Shown here: piece by piece, positions 19,415 to 28,240 of the stretch
How the letters are laid out: the number at the start of each line of letters is the position of its first letter
Numbering within the stretch: the stretch's first letter is position 1
Assembly: GCA_029260715.1 (NCBI GenBank)
Contig: JAJDCS010000014.1
Coordinates: forward strand, 1-64,000
Source of the DNA: Phycisphaeraceae bacterium
Lineage (GTDB): Bacteria; Planctomycetota; Phycisphaerae; Phycisphaerales; Phycisphaeraceae
Length of the DNA stretch: 64,000 bases
Direction: 5' to 3'
Notes under the pieces: model-generated
The model's database searches: none
Seen by the model: the letters and a program-made list of their open reading frames with translations, nothing else
Told to the model about the DNA's origin: nothing
Program-made: the position numbers and the translations under genes

Positions 19415-20635
19415 CTATCCAATTCTCTGTATGACCTCCAAGGCCTTCCGGGTGTCCTGCTCGGCGTAGACCTCGGTCATGCCAAGTGATCGGTGGCCAA
19501 GGATGATGCGGGCGACCTCGATGCCCTCCTCCCGGCGGATGTGTGTCGCGGCGTTGTGGCGCAACTGGTGCGGGTGCCAGCGGTGCTCTTTCCTCCACTG
19601 CCTCATTTCCTCACCCTCCATGCCATCCGGTGGCGGGAAGGCTTTGTCACACGCCCGTTGGATCGCCCGCCTGTAGCTGGCCACGGTATAGTGATCACCT
19701 ACCGTGCGAGCGGTAGCTCGACGATTTGGCTGTTGTTTTGGCCGACGGTGACTGGGTGCTTCTATGGCCTTTTCGGCTACGGCATCGCGTGGAGAAAGTA
19801 GGGGTGTGGTGACGGCCCGACCGGGCAGGAAGGGCTTAATCACGCTCTGTGCTTTAGGGCCGATGTAGATCGTCCTGGCGTGGCCGTGGTGCGCTGTTTT
19901 GTGTGACGCGGGTGCGTAGACCCATACTTGGCCTGCCGTGTCCAGGTCCACGGGTCGCATTCCAACAAGCTCTCCGGCTCTGGCCCCCGTCAGAAGTTGT
20001 AACTGGATTAACGCCCACACTTGGCGAGAGACATAGGGGCGGATCGCCTCTATTAGACTCTCAGGCACCGGGCGGATCGGATCGGTATCTCTTGCTTCTG
20101 TCCTGCCTCTGGCAAGCCCCCTCACGGCTCTAAGCCGTTCGTGTACAGGGGTATCAATAATCTCCTGCTCCAAACCCCAGCGGAACACTGTGCGGACCCG
20201 CGAAATCTGTTTGTTGATGTTCTTCCGAGACCACCCAAGGCGTATCATCTCCTGGCGTACCGACTGAAGATCAAGCGGCCCGAATTGGGCGGCAGGTGTT
20301 GATCCATACAGCCGCCGCAGGGGCCGTAGAGCCTGTTTGTAGTTGCTCAATTCGCTGGTGGCCGTGCCATCGGGCTTACGGTAGTAAGCTTGTGCGTATC
20401 GCCAGAAAGCTGCGATAAGTTCTGTGACCGTACTCTGGCGATTGGAACGGTGGAGATCGCGCAGCTTGCGGTTGTTAGCAAGCCACTTAGCGATGAGTCG
20501 GTCGTAGCGCTCTCTGCTGGCGGGGACTCCGTGCTGACCGAGATAGATGTCTCGGCCACACAGCGTCACAACGGCCTGCCCAGTGGGCTTGTGTAGCCGG
20601 TAAGACGGGATTTTTCGGGGGTTCTTTTCGAGCAT
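19415..20635 (-). CDS. Tyrosine recombinase (island integrase)
   Basis: A 406-aa phage-type integrase that would recombine attP with the tRNA-Val gene. Catalytic motifs: the Arg in LLTGARAGELVGM (about 218), HQLRHNAATH (about 355, HxxR), ILGHRS, and the nucleophile Tyr in MTEVYAEQD (about 390). An N-terminal SAM-like core-binding domain is at about 65-170. The start is ATG at 20635 with AGGAG 8 nt upstream. It ends the island beside attR and the tRNA. The palindrome at 20661-20674 is 26 nt before the start and may control it. Confidence 0.95.
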   Translation of the reverse strand: MLEKNPRKIPSYRLHKPTGQAVVTLCGRDIYLGQHGVPASRERYDRLIAKWLANNRKLRDLHRSNRQSTVTELIAAFWRYAQAYYRKPDGTATSELSNYKQALRPLRRLYGSTPAAQFGPLDLQSVRQEMIRLGWSRKNINKQISRVRTVFRWGLEQEIIDTPVHERLRAVRGLARGRTEARDTDPIRPVPESLIEAIRPYVSRQVWALIQLQLLTGARAGELVGMRPVDLDTAGQVWVYAPASHKTAHHGHARTIYIGPKAQSVIKPFLPGRAVTTPLLSPRDAVAEKAIEAPSHRRPKQQPNRRATARTVGDHYTVASYRRAIQRACDKAFPPPDGMEGEEMRQWRKEHRWHPHQLRHNAATHIRREEGIEVARIILGHRSLGMTEVYAEQDTRKALEVIQRIG

Positions 20636-20660
20636 GGTGCGGTCTCCTGAAAGCCGAATC

Positions 20661-20674
20661 CGGTAGTACTACCG
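20661..20674. promoter_or_regulatory. Palindrome before the integrase, probable operator
   Basis: CGGTAGTACTACCG is a perfect palindrome. Its half-site CGGTAG/CTACCG matches the one before the helicase operon (7242-7260), with a 2-nt instead of a 1-nt spacer. It is 26 nt from the integrase start codon. Confidence 0.55.
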
Positions 20675-20677
20675 AGA

Positions 20678-20690
20678 AACTTAGGGCTTT
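20678..20690 (-). repeat. 13-bp island-end motif, right copy
   Basis: Reverse complement of AAAGCCCTAAGTT at 7157-7169. It sits 61 bp inside attR, while the left copy sits 19 bp inside attL. Possible integrase or excisionase arm site. Confidence 0.5.
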
Positions 20691-20751
20691 CGACCGCACC
20701 ACCCGACGAGGGTGGGTATCGCTAACAAGCGATTCGGCAAAAGGTTAAATT

Positions 20752-20798
20752 AAGTGGGCGATATAGGACTCGAACCTACGACCTCACGGGTGTGATCC
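20752..20798. repeat. attR: 47-bp repeat within tRNA-Val
   Basis: Identical to 7091-7137. The island carries the 3' part that restores a complete tRNA gene at this end. The recombination core would be near the anticodon stem-loop, as is common for tRNA-targeting integrases. Confidence 0.93.
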
Positions 20799-20828
20799 GT
20801 GCGCTCTAGCCAACTGAGCTAATCGCCC
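20755..20828 (-). tRNA. tRNA-Val (anticodon CAC)
   Basis: A 74-nt cloverleaf on the minus strand. Acceptor GGGCGAT/ATCGCCC with A73, D-arm GCTC...GAGC, anticodon stem CACGG/CCGTG with loop ATCACAC (anticodon CAC, reads GTG), and T-arm GTAGG TTCGAGT CCTAT with one G-T pair. CCA is not encoded. It is the integration target of the island. Confidence 0.95.
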
Positions 20829-20894
20829 GGCGGAATTCTCTCACTGAAAAACATACCACTTGGCGGTCGCTATTGCCAGCGGTGCCGTCGTGCT

Positions 20895-21179
20895 TCATGA
20901 GTCGGTGTGTGTCGGCTGCTTGGAGGAATCCGACGCGGTCGTGGGGGAGTGGGGCGGGGGTGCGTCGTGGTGCTCCAGGTGCTTGGTGTGCGTTGCGCCT
21001 GGCTGAGCGGCTTGATCGGCGTCGTCTTCGATGCCCGACAGGCCTTTCTTGAACTCGACGATCCCTTTGCCCAGGCTCCTGCCCACTTCGGGCAGGCGCT
21101 TGCCGAAGATCAACAAACCGATCGCGCCTAAGACAAGCAATTCTCCCCAACCCGGTGCGCCGAATATAAAACCTAGCAT
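20895..21179 (-). CDS. tatA: Twin-arginine translocation protein TatA/E
   Basis: About 94 aa. One N-terminal membrane helix (MLGFIFGAPGWGELLVLGAI), a hinge, an amphipathic helix with FGKRLPEVGRSLGKGI, and a polar Pro/His/Thr-rich tail. This is the TatA fold, which forms the pore for folded proteins with twin-arginine signals. The ATG at 21179 is chosen because AGTAGG lies just upstream and it gives the usual short N-terminus. An upstream in-frame ATG at 21203 would add eight residues. tatC was not seen in the window. Confidence 0.9.
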   Translation of the reverse strand: MLGFIFGAPGWGELLVLGAIGLLIFGKRLPEVGRSLGKGIVEFKKGLSGIEDDADQAAQPGATHTKHLEHHDAPPPHSPTTASDSSKQPTHTDS

Positions 21180-21270
21180 GGGCCTACTCACTTTAACAGG
21201 CATCGGGTGTTTCGCGGTCGGGCTGTCTTGCTAACCGCTCGCTCTGAATCATTACCGCTGCCCGCAATAC

Positions 21271-21296
21271 ATTATATATCGACCTGAGTATCAGGT
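21271..21296 (-). promoter_or_regulatory. Possible tatA promoter with adjacent hairpin
   Basis: The minus strand carries a perfect TATAAT (21271-21276) about 92 bp before the tatA start, with no good -35 box. Directly upstream is a small hairpin, ACCTGA-TAC-TCAGGT, which may end fabF transcripts. Confidence 0.35.
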
Positions 21297-21369
21297 TCTA
21301 TTGGCCTTATCGGCCGATTTGTGCATAGCCATTGAAACTCAATGCGGTGGGATTGGACGCTCAAACCGC

Positions 21370-22611
21370 CTATACCTTGCCCAAGACCAAGCTGACGTTG
21401 TGGCCGCCGAATCCGAATGAGTTGCTCATGGCGATTTTAACGTCTTGCTGGCGGGCGGTGTGGGGGACGAAATCCAGGTTGCTGCATCCGTCGTCGGGGT
21501 TGTCCAAGTTGATGGTGGGGGGGATGGTGCGGTGGCGGATCGCCAGGGCGCAGAACATCGCCTCTATCCCGCCCGAAGCGCCCAGCAGGTGGCCCGTCAT
21601 GCTCTTGGTGGAGCTGATCGGGATTTTGGCCGCGTGGTCGCCGAACAGGTTTTTGACCGCCCGGGTCTCAGCCAAATCCCCCAGGGGTGTGCTGGTGCCG
21701 TGGGCGTTGATGTAGCTCACTTGATCGGGGTTGACCTTGGCGTCGCGCAGGGCGGCTTCCATGGCGTAGGAGGCGCCGCGGCCTTGCTCGTCGGGCGCGG
21801 TGATGTGCGAGCCGTCAGCCGATTGACCATACCCAAGGATCTCGGCGTAGATTTCGGCCCCGCGGGCTTTGGCGTGCTCGTATTCCTCGATCACGATAAT
21901 GCCCGCGCCCTCCGACAGGATAAACCCGTCGCGGTCGCGGTCGAACGGGCGAGAGGCGGCGGCCGGGTCGTCGTTTCGCCTTGATAACGCTCGCATGGAG
22001 CTAAACGAAGCCAGGCACAGGGGTGTCAGGGCTGCCTCTGTGCCGCCGGTGACGATCACGTCCGCGGCGTTGAGGCGGATGGTGTTGGCCGCTTCGCCGA
22101 TGGCGTGGCCGGCGCTGGCGCAGGCGGTGGCGATTGCCGAGTTAGGGCCACGCAGGCCGAACCGGATCGACACATTGCCCGACCCGGCGTTGCACATGGT
22201 CTTGGGGATTACAAACGGGCTGACGCGCCCAGGCCCTTTCGCGATTAGCGTTTTCGAGCCTTCGAAGGTGGTGTCGATCCCGCCGATGCCCGTGCCGATG
22301 ATCGCGCCACACCGCCAGAGGTCTTCTTTTTCAAAGTCTAGCCCGGATTCTTTTACCGCGTCCACCGCACCGTGGATGGCGAACTGGGCGAAGCGGTCCA
22401 GCCGTTTGGCCTCCGCTTTTTCCAGGTGTGGGCCGCCGTCCCATTCGGACACCTCGCCGCCGAACGTGGTTTTAAAATCAGCCGTGTCGAACGTCCGGAT
22501 ATGACGCACACCGCTGGTGCCGGCCGTGATATCGCGCCACACCTGATCAACAGCGATCCCCAAGCTGGTGACACAGCCCAGCCCTGTAATCACAACTCTG
22601 CGTTGACTCAT
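21370..22611 (-). CDS. fabF: 3-oxoacyl-ACP synthase II (FabF)
   Basis: A 413-aa elongating ketoacyl-ACP synthase of type II fatty-acid synthesis in the cytoplasm. It condenses acyl groups with malonyl-ACP. The catalytic Cys is in ATACASAGHAIG (about 166), and the two His are in NAHGTSTPLGD (about 304) and TGHLLGASGG (about 340). The start VVITGLGCVTSLG and the C-terminal SFGFGGHN are typical. It is full length and is the last gene of the fab cluster, about 100 nt after acpP. Confidence 0.97.
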   Translation of the reverse strand: MSQRRVVITGLGCVTSLGIAVDQVWRDITAGTSGVRHIRTFDTADFKTTFGGEVSEWDGGPHLEKAEAKRLDRFAQFAIHGAVDAVKESGLDFEKEDLWRCGAIIGTGIGGIDTTFEGSKTLIAKGPGRVSPFVIPKTMCNAGSGNVSIRFGLRGPNSAIATACASAGHAIGEAANTIRLNAADVIVTGGTEAALTPLCLASFSSMRALSRRNDDPAAASRPFDRDRDGFILSEGAGIIVIEEYEHAKARGAEIYAEILGYGQSADGSHITAPDEQGRGASYAMEAALRDAKVNPDQVSYINAHGTSTPLGDLAETRAVKNLFGDHAAKIPISSTKSMTGHLLGASGGIEAMFCALAIRHRTIPPTINLDNPDDGCSNLDFVPHTARQQDVKIAMSNSFGFGGHNVSLVLGKV

Positions 22612-22714
22612 TGCGGAAATCTCGCTGGCGATGGGGGTAGCACCGCTGTCGCTGTGCCCTTAGGCATAAAGAGGAGACCTGGCCGATCGAACACGCGCCT
22701 AGTGCCGAGCCGTT

Positions 22715-22975
22715 CTAGGAGGTCTTGGATTTGTCGCTGATATGCTCGCAGATGTATTCCACAGCCTGCCCCACGGTCTGGATCTTCTCGGCCTGCTCGT
22801 CGGGGATCGAGGTTTCAAACTCGTCCTCGAACTCCATGACCAGTTCCACCGTGTCCAGGCTGTCCGCGTTGAGGTCGTTGACAAAGTTAGTCTCAAGCGT
22901 GACTTCGCTCTTGTCGACACCCATCTGTTCAGCCACGATCGAAATGACCTTTTCCTCGATCTCTTTGGCGTCCAT
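22715..22975 (-). CDS. acpP: Acyl carrier protein
   Basis: An 86-aa acidic four-helix protein. Ser39 in [13 protein letters not shown] is the phosphopantetheine attachment site. It carries acyl intermediates between FabD, FabH, FabG and FabF, whose genes surround it. The start has AAGGAGATAC-like spacing (GGAG before ATG 22975). It is slightly longer than usual at the C-terminus (SDKSKTS). Confidence 0.97.
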   Translation of the reverse strand: MDAKEIEEKVISIVAEQMGVDKSEVTLETNFVNDLNADSLDTVELVMEFEDEFETSIPDEQAEKIQTVGQAVEYICEHISDKSKTS

Positions 22976-23058
22976 TAAGTATCTCCTTCAGGTTAATTTA
23001 CAACTTTACACGGCATTGTGGCCTGGGCCATCTGGCTTAAAACCTGTATACCCGTGTC

Positions 23059-23082
23059 GCCGGGTTCTTACAACAACCCGGC
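23059..23082 (-). promoter_or_regulatory. Hairpin between fabG and acpP
   Basis: Perfect 8-bp stem GCCGGGTT/AACCCGGC with an 8-nt loop in the 199-bp gap, with no T-run. It may be an attenuator or mRNA-processing stem that allows acpP to be expressed more strongly than the genes before it. The gap may also hold an acpP promoter. Confidence 0.45.
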
Positions 23083-23174
23083 TGTGTTCTTCGGGGAATA
23101 TAGCTTCCTGTGCTGTCACTGCAAGGCCGGTCCGCGCCACAGCCGGGCCAGCCAGCGGTGTTCATATCTATTTA

Positions 23175-23924
23175 TTAACACATGGTCATGCCGCCGTCCA
23201 CGGTCAGCACCTGCCCGGTGGTGTACCCAGCCTGCTCCGACGCGAGGTACGCCACCGCCGCGGCGATCTCTTCTGGCTTGCCGAACCGGCGTAGGGGCGT
23301 GGCCGCCGCGGCCATGTCCTTCACCTGCTGGGGCAGCACGTCGGTCATGTCCGTCTCGATAAACCCGGGCGCCACCACGTTCGCGGTGATGTTCTTCGCG
23401 GCCATTTCCTTGGCGATCGACTTGGTCAGCCCAAGCAGCCCCGACTTGGCGGTGGCGTAGTTGGCCTGCCCGGCGTTGCCCACAAGCCCAGACACGGAGC
23501 CGATGTTAATAATCCTGCCCCACTTGCCGCGCATCATCGGCCGCAGCGCCGCACGGCAAGCCACAAACACGCCTCGTAGGTTCGTGAGGATCACCTCGTC
23601 GAACTCCTCGTCGGTCATGCGCAGCATCAGGTTGTCCCGTGTGATGCCCGCGTTATTCACCAAGATATCCAGCCGCTTGTGGTCCGAGGCAACCTTGTCG
23701 ATCGCCTCTGTCAGCGCCGCCTGATCTGACACGTCACAAGCCAGCGTTGACGCCGCCCCGCCTTGGGCTTCGATCTGCCCCTTCACCGCGTCTAGCTTCT
23801 CTTGGCTTCGTGACACCAGCACCACGTGCCTGCCCTGGTTGGCCAGTGCCACCGCGATCGCCGCGCCGATGCCGCGCGACGCGCCGGTGACAATGGCTAC
23901 ACGGGTGGGGGGGGTATCGGTCAT
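23175..23924 (-). CDS. fabG: 3-oxoacyl-ACP reductase (FabG)
   Basis: A 249-aa short-chain dehydrogenase/reductase that uses NADPH to reduce 3-oxoacyl-ACP. Cofactor motif TGASRGIG (13-20), NNAG (90-93), catalytic Ser143, Tyr156 and Lys160 (IGSVSGLVG, YATAKSG). The PGFIETDMT and C-terminal VDGGMTM motifs are typical of FabG. It lies in order after fabD, 58 nt downstream. Confidence 0.97.
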   Translation of the reverse strand: MTDTPPTRVAIVTGASRGIGAAIAVALANQGRHVVLVSRSQEKLDAVKGQIEAQGGAASTLACDVSDQAALTEAIDKVASDHKRLDILVNNAGITRDNLMLRMTDEEFDEVILTNLRGVFVACRAALRPMMRGKWGRIINIGSVSGLVGNAGQANYATAKSGLLGLTKSIAKEMAAKNITANVVAPGFIETDMTDVLPQQVKDMAAAATPLRRFGKPEEIAAAVAYLASEQAGYTTGQVLTVDGGMTMC

Positions 23925-23982
23925 GAAAACAATCTCCTGGCGTCACGGCCTGCTCGCGACCGGCGGCGGGCTGTGTTGTTGC

Positions 23983-24972
23983 TTATTGGGGTTCCGCGAA
24001 GTTCGTCACTTTAGCCGACCGGTCGATCCGCCGCATCAGCCCCGTGAGCACCTTGCCCGGGGCTAGCTCGATGTACCGCCCACGCAGTTGGCCGATCATC
24101 CACTGCATCGACTCCGACCAACGCACCGGGCTGGTCAGTTGGTCAATTAAACGGCTCTTGATTGAATCGATGTTTTGGGCGTCGTGCGGGTTGGCTGTGA
24201 CGTTCGACAGCACCGGCACGGTGGGCTGGGCCCAGTCGACGTTTTCGATAGCCTCTTGCAATTTCTCCGCGGCGGGCTGCATCAGCGGCGAATGGAACGC
24301 CCCGGCGACGCTCAAGGGCGTGGCGCGGAGGCTCATTTTCTCTGCGACCGTGACCGCTGCATCACACGCTCCCTGGCTACCGCTGATGACGACCTGGCCC
24401 GGGCAGTTGTAGTTCGCGGGCACTAATACGCCTTCGCCCACGGCTTTGACGGCTTGTTCGCACACCAACTTGGCCAGTTCCTCGTCGGCGCCGGTCAGCG
24501 CGACCATGCCGCTACCGCCTGGTGTGGTGTCAGCGGCTTGTTGCATGGCCTGCCCCCGCAGGCGCACCAGCTTCAGCCCGCTCACAAAGTCAAATGCGCC
24601 CGCCAGGTGCAGAGCGGTAAACTCGCCTAGGCTCAACCCGGCAACGGCCCCTAATGTGCCCAGCGAGCCGGCTTCTTCCAACGCGCGGTAGCTGGCGATC
24701 GAGGCGACGTAGATCGCCGCTTGGGCCAGGTCTGTCCGGTTGAGCGTCTCGGCGGGCCCCTCAAACGACAAACGGCTTAACTCAAAACTCAGCGCCTCGT
24801 CGGCGATCTTGTACGTTTCCTTAGCCGCGTCAGAGCGGTCGAACCAGCTCTTGCCCATGCCCACGTGCTGGGCGCCTTGCCCGGGGCAGAGCACGAGGTC
24901 GGCTTCTTGACTCGCGACTTTATTTGGTTCAACCGGCACAGGTTGCTCGTGTGTTTTGGTTTGGTTCGTCAT
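23983..24972 (-). CDS. fabD: Malonyl-CoA:ACP transacylase (FabD)
   Basis: A 329-aa acyltransferase that loads malonate onto ACP. Motifs: CPGQGAQHVGMG (29-40), nucleophile Ser114 in GLSLGEFTALH, and the His in AGAFHSPLM (about 228). A polar extension of about 22 aa precedes the usual start. It lies 47 nt after fabH and is followed by fabG, the common fab order. Confidence 0.96.
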   Translation of the reverse strand: MTNQTKTHEQPVPVEPNKVASQEADLVLCPGQGAQHVGMGKSWFDRSDAAKETYKIADEALSFELSRLSFEGPAETLNRTDLAQAAIYVASIASYRALEEAGSLGTLGAVAGLSLGEFTALHLAGAFDFVSGLKLVRLRGQAMQQAADTTPGGSGMVALTGADEELAKLVCEQAVKAVGEGVLVPANYNCPGQVVISGSQGACDAAVTVAEKMSLRATPLSVAGAFHSPLMQPAAEKLQEAIENVDWAQPTVPVLSNVTANPHDAQNIDSIKSRLIDQLTSPVRWSESMQWMIGQLRGRYIELAPGKVLTGLMRRIDRSAKVTNFAEPQ

Positions 24973-25019
24973 CGATCAATTAAACATTTGTTTATCGTAG
25001 TTTTATTGTCGGCGCCCGT

Positions 25020-26030
25020 TTATAACCGCCACAGGCTCGAAGCCCAAGTCAGCCCGCCGCCCAGTGCCACAAACAGCACCAGGTCGCCTTTCTTGAGCCT
25101 GTCCGCTTCCATCAGTTCGTGCAAACAGATCGGCACGCTCGCCGCCGACGTGTTGCCGTACCGGTCGATATTGATATACATTTTTTCATCTGACAGCCCG
25201 AGTTTTTCACGGGTGGACTCTAGGATCCGCTGGTTCGACTGGTGCGGGATGATCACCGCCAGGTCCGAGGCTTTGATCCCACACTCGTCCAGCGTCTTGT
25301 CGATCATCATCCTCAGCGTGGTCACCGCGAATTTGTACACCTCGCGTCCGTTCATCTGAAGCGTGTTGTAGTTGCCGTTGAAGACGTCGCTGTCGGCGGG
25401 TAGGTCCGACTCTTGCCGTGGGACAAATAGCTCCCGCCACCCCTCGCCGTTGCTGCCCATGGTCTGGTGCAGGCAGCCCTGCTCGGAGTCGTCGCTAGCG
25501 GTGAAGATCGCAGCGCCCGCGCCGTCGCCGAACAGCACGCACGTGCGTCGGTCTTTCCAGTCGATGATCTTGCTCAACGCCTCGGTGCCCACGACCGCTA
25601 CCGTCCGGCAGGCGCCCGTGGCGATCATGCTCGACGCGAGGTTGATCCCGTAAACAAACCCGCTGCACGCGGCGCTGATGTCGATCGCCCCGGCGGGGGT
25701 AGCGCCGATCTCCGTCACCAGCCTCGCCGCCGTGCTGGGGCAGCACATCTCCGGTGTCATGGTCGCGCAGATGAGCATGTCGATCTGCGTGGGGTCGATT
25801 TTTGCGTTTTGGATCGCCTGGTCCAAGGCCTGTTTAGCCAGGTGACGCTCGGACAAACTTTCGTCCAGGATATGGCGCTGGCCAATGCCGGTACGTTTCC
25901 TGATCCACGGGTCGTTGGTGTCGATGGTTTTGGCTAGCTCGTCGTTGGTCACGACGCGCTGGGGCACAGCCATCCCCGTCCCGATCAGTCTCGCCCCAGC
26001 CAGCCGGTGGGCGGCGGGTTGATGTTTCAT
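25020..26030 (-). CDS. fabH: 3-oxoacyl-ACP synthase III (FabH)
   Basis: A 336-aa initiating condensing enzyme that joins acetyl-CoA to malonyl-ACP. Cys122 in DISAACSGFVYG is the nucleophile; His in IIPHQSNQRI (about 261) and Asn in YGNTSAASVP (about 291) complete the triad. Its ATG overlaps the plsX stop by 4 nt (ATGA), so the two are co-translated. Confidence 0.97.
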   Translation of the reverse strand: MKHQPAAHRLAGARLIGTGMAVPQRVVTNDELAKTIDTNDPWIRKRTGIGQRHILDESLSERHLAKQALDQAIQNAKIDPTQIDMLICATMTPEMCCPSTAARLVTEIGATPAGAIDISAACSGFVYGINLASSMIATGACRTVAVVGTEALSKIIDWKDRRTCVLFGDGAGAAIFTASDDSEQGCLHQTMGSNGEGWRELFVPRQESDLPADSDVFNGNYNTLQMNGREVYKFAVTTLRMMIDKTLDECGIKASDLAVIIPHQSNQRILESTREKLGLSDEKMYINIDRYGNTSAASVPICLHELMEADRLKKGDLVLFVALGGGLTWASSLWRL

Positions 26031-27058
26031 ACAGCGCCCTCTTGCACAGGCGTGTACTTGCTCAAGGCCTCAACGATCCCCTCGTTCACCCCAAGCCGGG
26101 CGTAGGCCATGGTGGTCCGGATTGCGGCTGTGATCGTACGCGCCTCGCTCGAGCCATGACAGATCATGCAGATGCCGTTGGCGCCAAGCAGGGGGGCGCC
26201 GCCGAATTCGTGGTAGTCGTGTTTCTGGTAGATCTGCTTGATGATCGGCCCAAACTGTTGGGCTAGACCAGGATCAATCTGTTTGATCTCATGGGCGATC
26301 GTGCGGAACAACCCGGCGGCCACAGACTCAGCTAGTTTGATTGCCACGTTGCCCGTGAAGCCCTCGGTGATGATCACATCGGCGCGGTCCTCGAACAGGT
26401 CTCGGCCCTCGGCGTAACCGATGTAGTTCAGGTCGCTGTCGGCGCGGATCAGCTTGGCTGTTTCCCTGACCAGGGTGTTGCCCTTGCCCTCTTCGCCGCC
26501 GATTGAGAGCAGCGCCACGCGCGGGTTTTTGATATTAACGACCTTCTCCGCGTAGACGCGCGCCATGTGGGCGTATTGATAAAGGTGGTGCGGCTTGGGT
26601 TCGGGGTTAGCCCCCACGTCGCACAGCACTAGCGGCCCGTGGAACGTGGGCATGGTCACGGCGATGCCCGGCCGGTTCACGCCCGGCAGCCTGCGCATCG
26701 CCATCTGAGCTGCGGCCACGCACGCGCCGGTGTTCCCGGCGCTGATAATCACATCGCAGTATTTCGCGCCGGCCTTGGCTTTGCCCAACTCAGCCATGCG
26801 CACAATCGAGCTATCCGGCTTTTTGCGCAGGGCGTCCACCGGCTTCTCGTCCATGGCGATGACCTGGGTGGTCGGCTCGATATCGATTCGGCCGTCACCC
26901 TCCAGGCCGTGCTGAGCCAGGTAGTCGCGGATCACCCGGTCGTCCCCGATCAACACCAGTTGATCGCCGGGGCCCAGCAGATCGACCGCGCCCAGACTGC
27001 CCGCCAGGATCGCGTCCGGGGCGTGGTCACCGCCCATGACGTCAATGGCGATTCGCAC
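26027..27058 (-). CDS. plsX: Phosphate acyltransferase (PlsX)
   Basis: About 343 aa. Makes acyl-phosphate from acyl-ACP, the first step of phosphatidic-acid synthesis by the PlsX/PlsY route. Recognised by the start RIAIDVMGGDHAP and by GNTGACVAAAQM, ALLSIGGEEGKGN and TEGFTGNVAIKL. The GTG start at 27058 is chosen because it gives the family N-terminus and shares one base with the rpmF stop (TAGTG). A longer frame from 27109 would lie inside rpmF. Confidence 0.94.
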   Translation of the reverse strand: MRIAIDVMGGDHAPDAILAGSLGAVDLLGPGDQLVLIGDDRVIRDYLAQHGLEGDGRIDIEPTTQVIAMDEKPVDALRKKPDSSIVRMAELGKAKAGAKYCDVIISAGNTGACVAAAQMAMRRLPGVNRPGIAVTMPTFHGPLVLCDVGANPEPKPHHLYQYAHMARVYAEKVVNIKNPRVALLSIGGEEGKGNTLVRETAKLIRADSDLNYIGYAEGRDLFEDRADVIITEGFTGNVAIKLAESVAAGLFRTIAHEIKQIDPGLAQQFGPIIKQIYQKHDYHEFGGAPLLGANGICMICHGSSEARTITAAIRTTMAYARLGVNEGIVEALSKYTPVQEGAV

Positions 27059-27240
27059 TACTGTTCCTTGGATAAAGCCAGCTTCAGGCCGGGACGGACA
27101 TAACCACAATCACCACACGCCGCGTGTGGCTGCTTGGCCGAACCGCAATTCGGGCAACGCACCCATTGCGGCGCCCGGTATGACTTGTGTGCACGGCCCA
27201 TCTTACTCTGCGACCGGGTTTTTCGTTGGCATGGGAGCAT
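27058..27240 (-). CDS. rpmF: Ribosomal protein bL32
   Basis: A 60-aa zinc-ribbon protein of the large ribosomal subunit. Basic N-terminus (RKTRSQSKMGRAHKSYRAP), then CPNCGS and CGDCGY, the two Cys pairs of the zinc-bound form. AGGATGG lies about 10 nt before the ATG. It leads the plsX-fab operon, a conserved link between ribosome and lipid synthesis. The stop shares a base with plsX. Confidence 0.95.
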   Translation of the reverse strand: MLPCQRKTRSQSKMGRAHKSYRAPQWVRCPNCGSAKQPHAACGDCGYVRPGLKLALSKEQ

Positions 27241-27284
27241 AATTGATTCACCATCCTATTCGGTGTTAATCCCACATGTTAGCG

Positions 27285-27339
27285 GCAAACCTAAAGGCTC
27301 GCTCCGCTATGATACACTCGGATTTTAGGTTTGCGAGCC
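27285..27339. promoter_or_regulatory. Interleaved inverted repeats in the divergent rpmF promoter region
   Basis: Two complementary pairs interleave: GCAAACCTAAA (27285-27295) with TTTAGGTTTGC (27324-27334), and GGCTCGC (27296-27302) with GCGAGCC (27333-27339). The order A-B-A'-B' would give an H-type pseudoknot in RNA. A -10-like TATGAT lies at 27308-27313 between them on the plus strand. It could be a regulated divergent promoter or a leader element for the L32 operon. Confidence 0.45.
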
Positions 27340-27412
27340 TCGATGCCGCAAACCCACACGAGAATACATACTTACCACACAACGCCCAGTCAAGCCGCCA
27401 GCCACATTCTAA

Positions 27413-28147
27413 ATGATGGATAACACCGCCGCGAGCATCACCCCGATCATGGAACACGCCAGCCAATTGCTGGCCAAGATGGACTATTTGGGCTGCGAAG
27501 ACCGTTGCCTACAGGCGATGTCGATCGCCTGCTCCCAAGACAAATGGGCCGATTACGCCCGTATCCTGCTGCCTTTACAAGAGGCCCGGCGCCAGCGACG
27601 CATGACCGCCGCCGAGGGCGTCGTCCGTCTGGGCACCACCGACCTGCCCGGCAACCCCGTGCCCTGGCTACGCAGGCTCAACCCCGGTTGCATCGTCGTG
27701 ACCCACCCCCACACCGCGCGCACCGCCGACCAACTCGCCCAAGCCGTCCGCCGCCAATCGCTCTATGTCGAGATACTTTTTGCGGATAACGCCGCTTCGG
27801 TTGGGCAATGGGTGCTGCGTTCCTTCGCGGGCCCCAGCGTGGCCTGTGTGGTGGACGCACCCCCGCGCCAGTGGATCGACGCATGGCTAAACCCCCCAGC
27901 CGCCCGGCAAGAACCCGCCCCGGCTGATCAAACCGCCAAACAGCCCGCCGATTGGTTCCTCGACGCCTGCGAAGCCCTGGGCGATGCGGCTCTGGCAGAG
28001 GTGAATGTGCCCATGGGCGACCGGCGTCGCGTTCGGCTATTGGAGCGGTGCCTGCGCGTGGTCACCGATCACGAAATTCTCCACCAGACATTAGGCCAAG
28101 CCGCACGGGCGTTACAAGCTACCCCCCAGCGGCAACAAAGCGGTTGA
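27413..28147 (+). CDS. Conserved-looking protein of unknown function (244 aa)
   Basis: Not recognised. The first about 60 aa form helices like a TPR-type repeat (ASQLLAKMDYLGCEDRCLQA, DKWADYARILLPLQEARRQ). The middle has alternating hydrophobic strands (NPGCIVVTHPHTARTADQLA, VEILFADNAASVGQWVL), perhaps a Rossmann-like fold. The C-terminus is helical. Codon use is high-GC and matches the chromosome. It is divergent from rpmF and has no clear ribosome site at the ATGATG start. Soluble; no signal peptide. Confidence 0.7.
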   Translation: MMDNTAASITPIMEHASQLLAKMDYLGCEDRCLQAMSIACSQDKWADYARILLPLQEARRQRRMTAAEGVVRLGTTDLPGNPVPWLRRLNPGCIVVTHPHTARTADQLAQAVRRQSLYVEILFADNAASVGQWVLRSFAGPSVACVVDAPPRQWIDAWLNPPAARQEPAPADQTAKQPADWFLDACEALGDAALAEVNVPMGDRRRVRLLERCLRVVTDHEILHQTLGQAARALQATPQRQQSG

Positions 28148-28181
28148 AAAAGCACTTTTCGTTGTGGTGCAGCGGACCAAT

Positions 28182-28212
28182 ACGAGCCGCGACCGTGAGG
28201 GAGCGGTCTCTT
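28182..28212 (+). repeat. Dispersed repeat, copy with GCGACCGTGA centre
   Basis: Between recO and the 244-aa gene. It shares ACGAGCCG and AGGGAGCGGTCTCTT with the copy at 29087-29126 but has a different centre. The 14 bp CGCGACCGTGAGGG recur at 43238-43251. Confidence 0.65.
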
Positions 28213-28240
28213 GCCGCACACGAGCCGGCTCGCAAAATTT

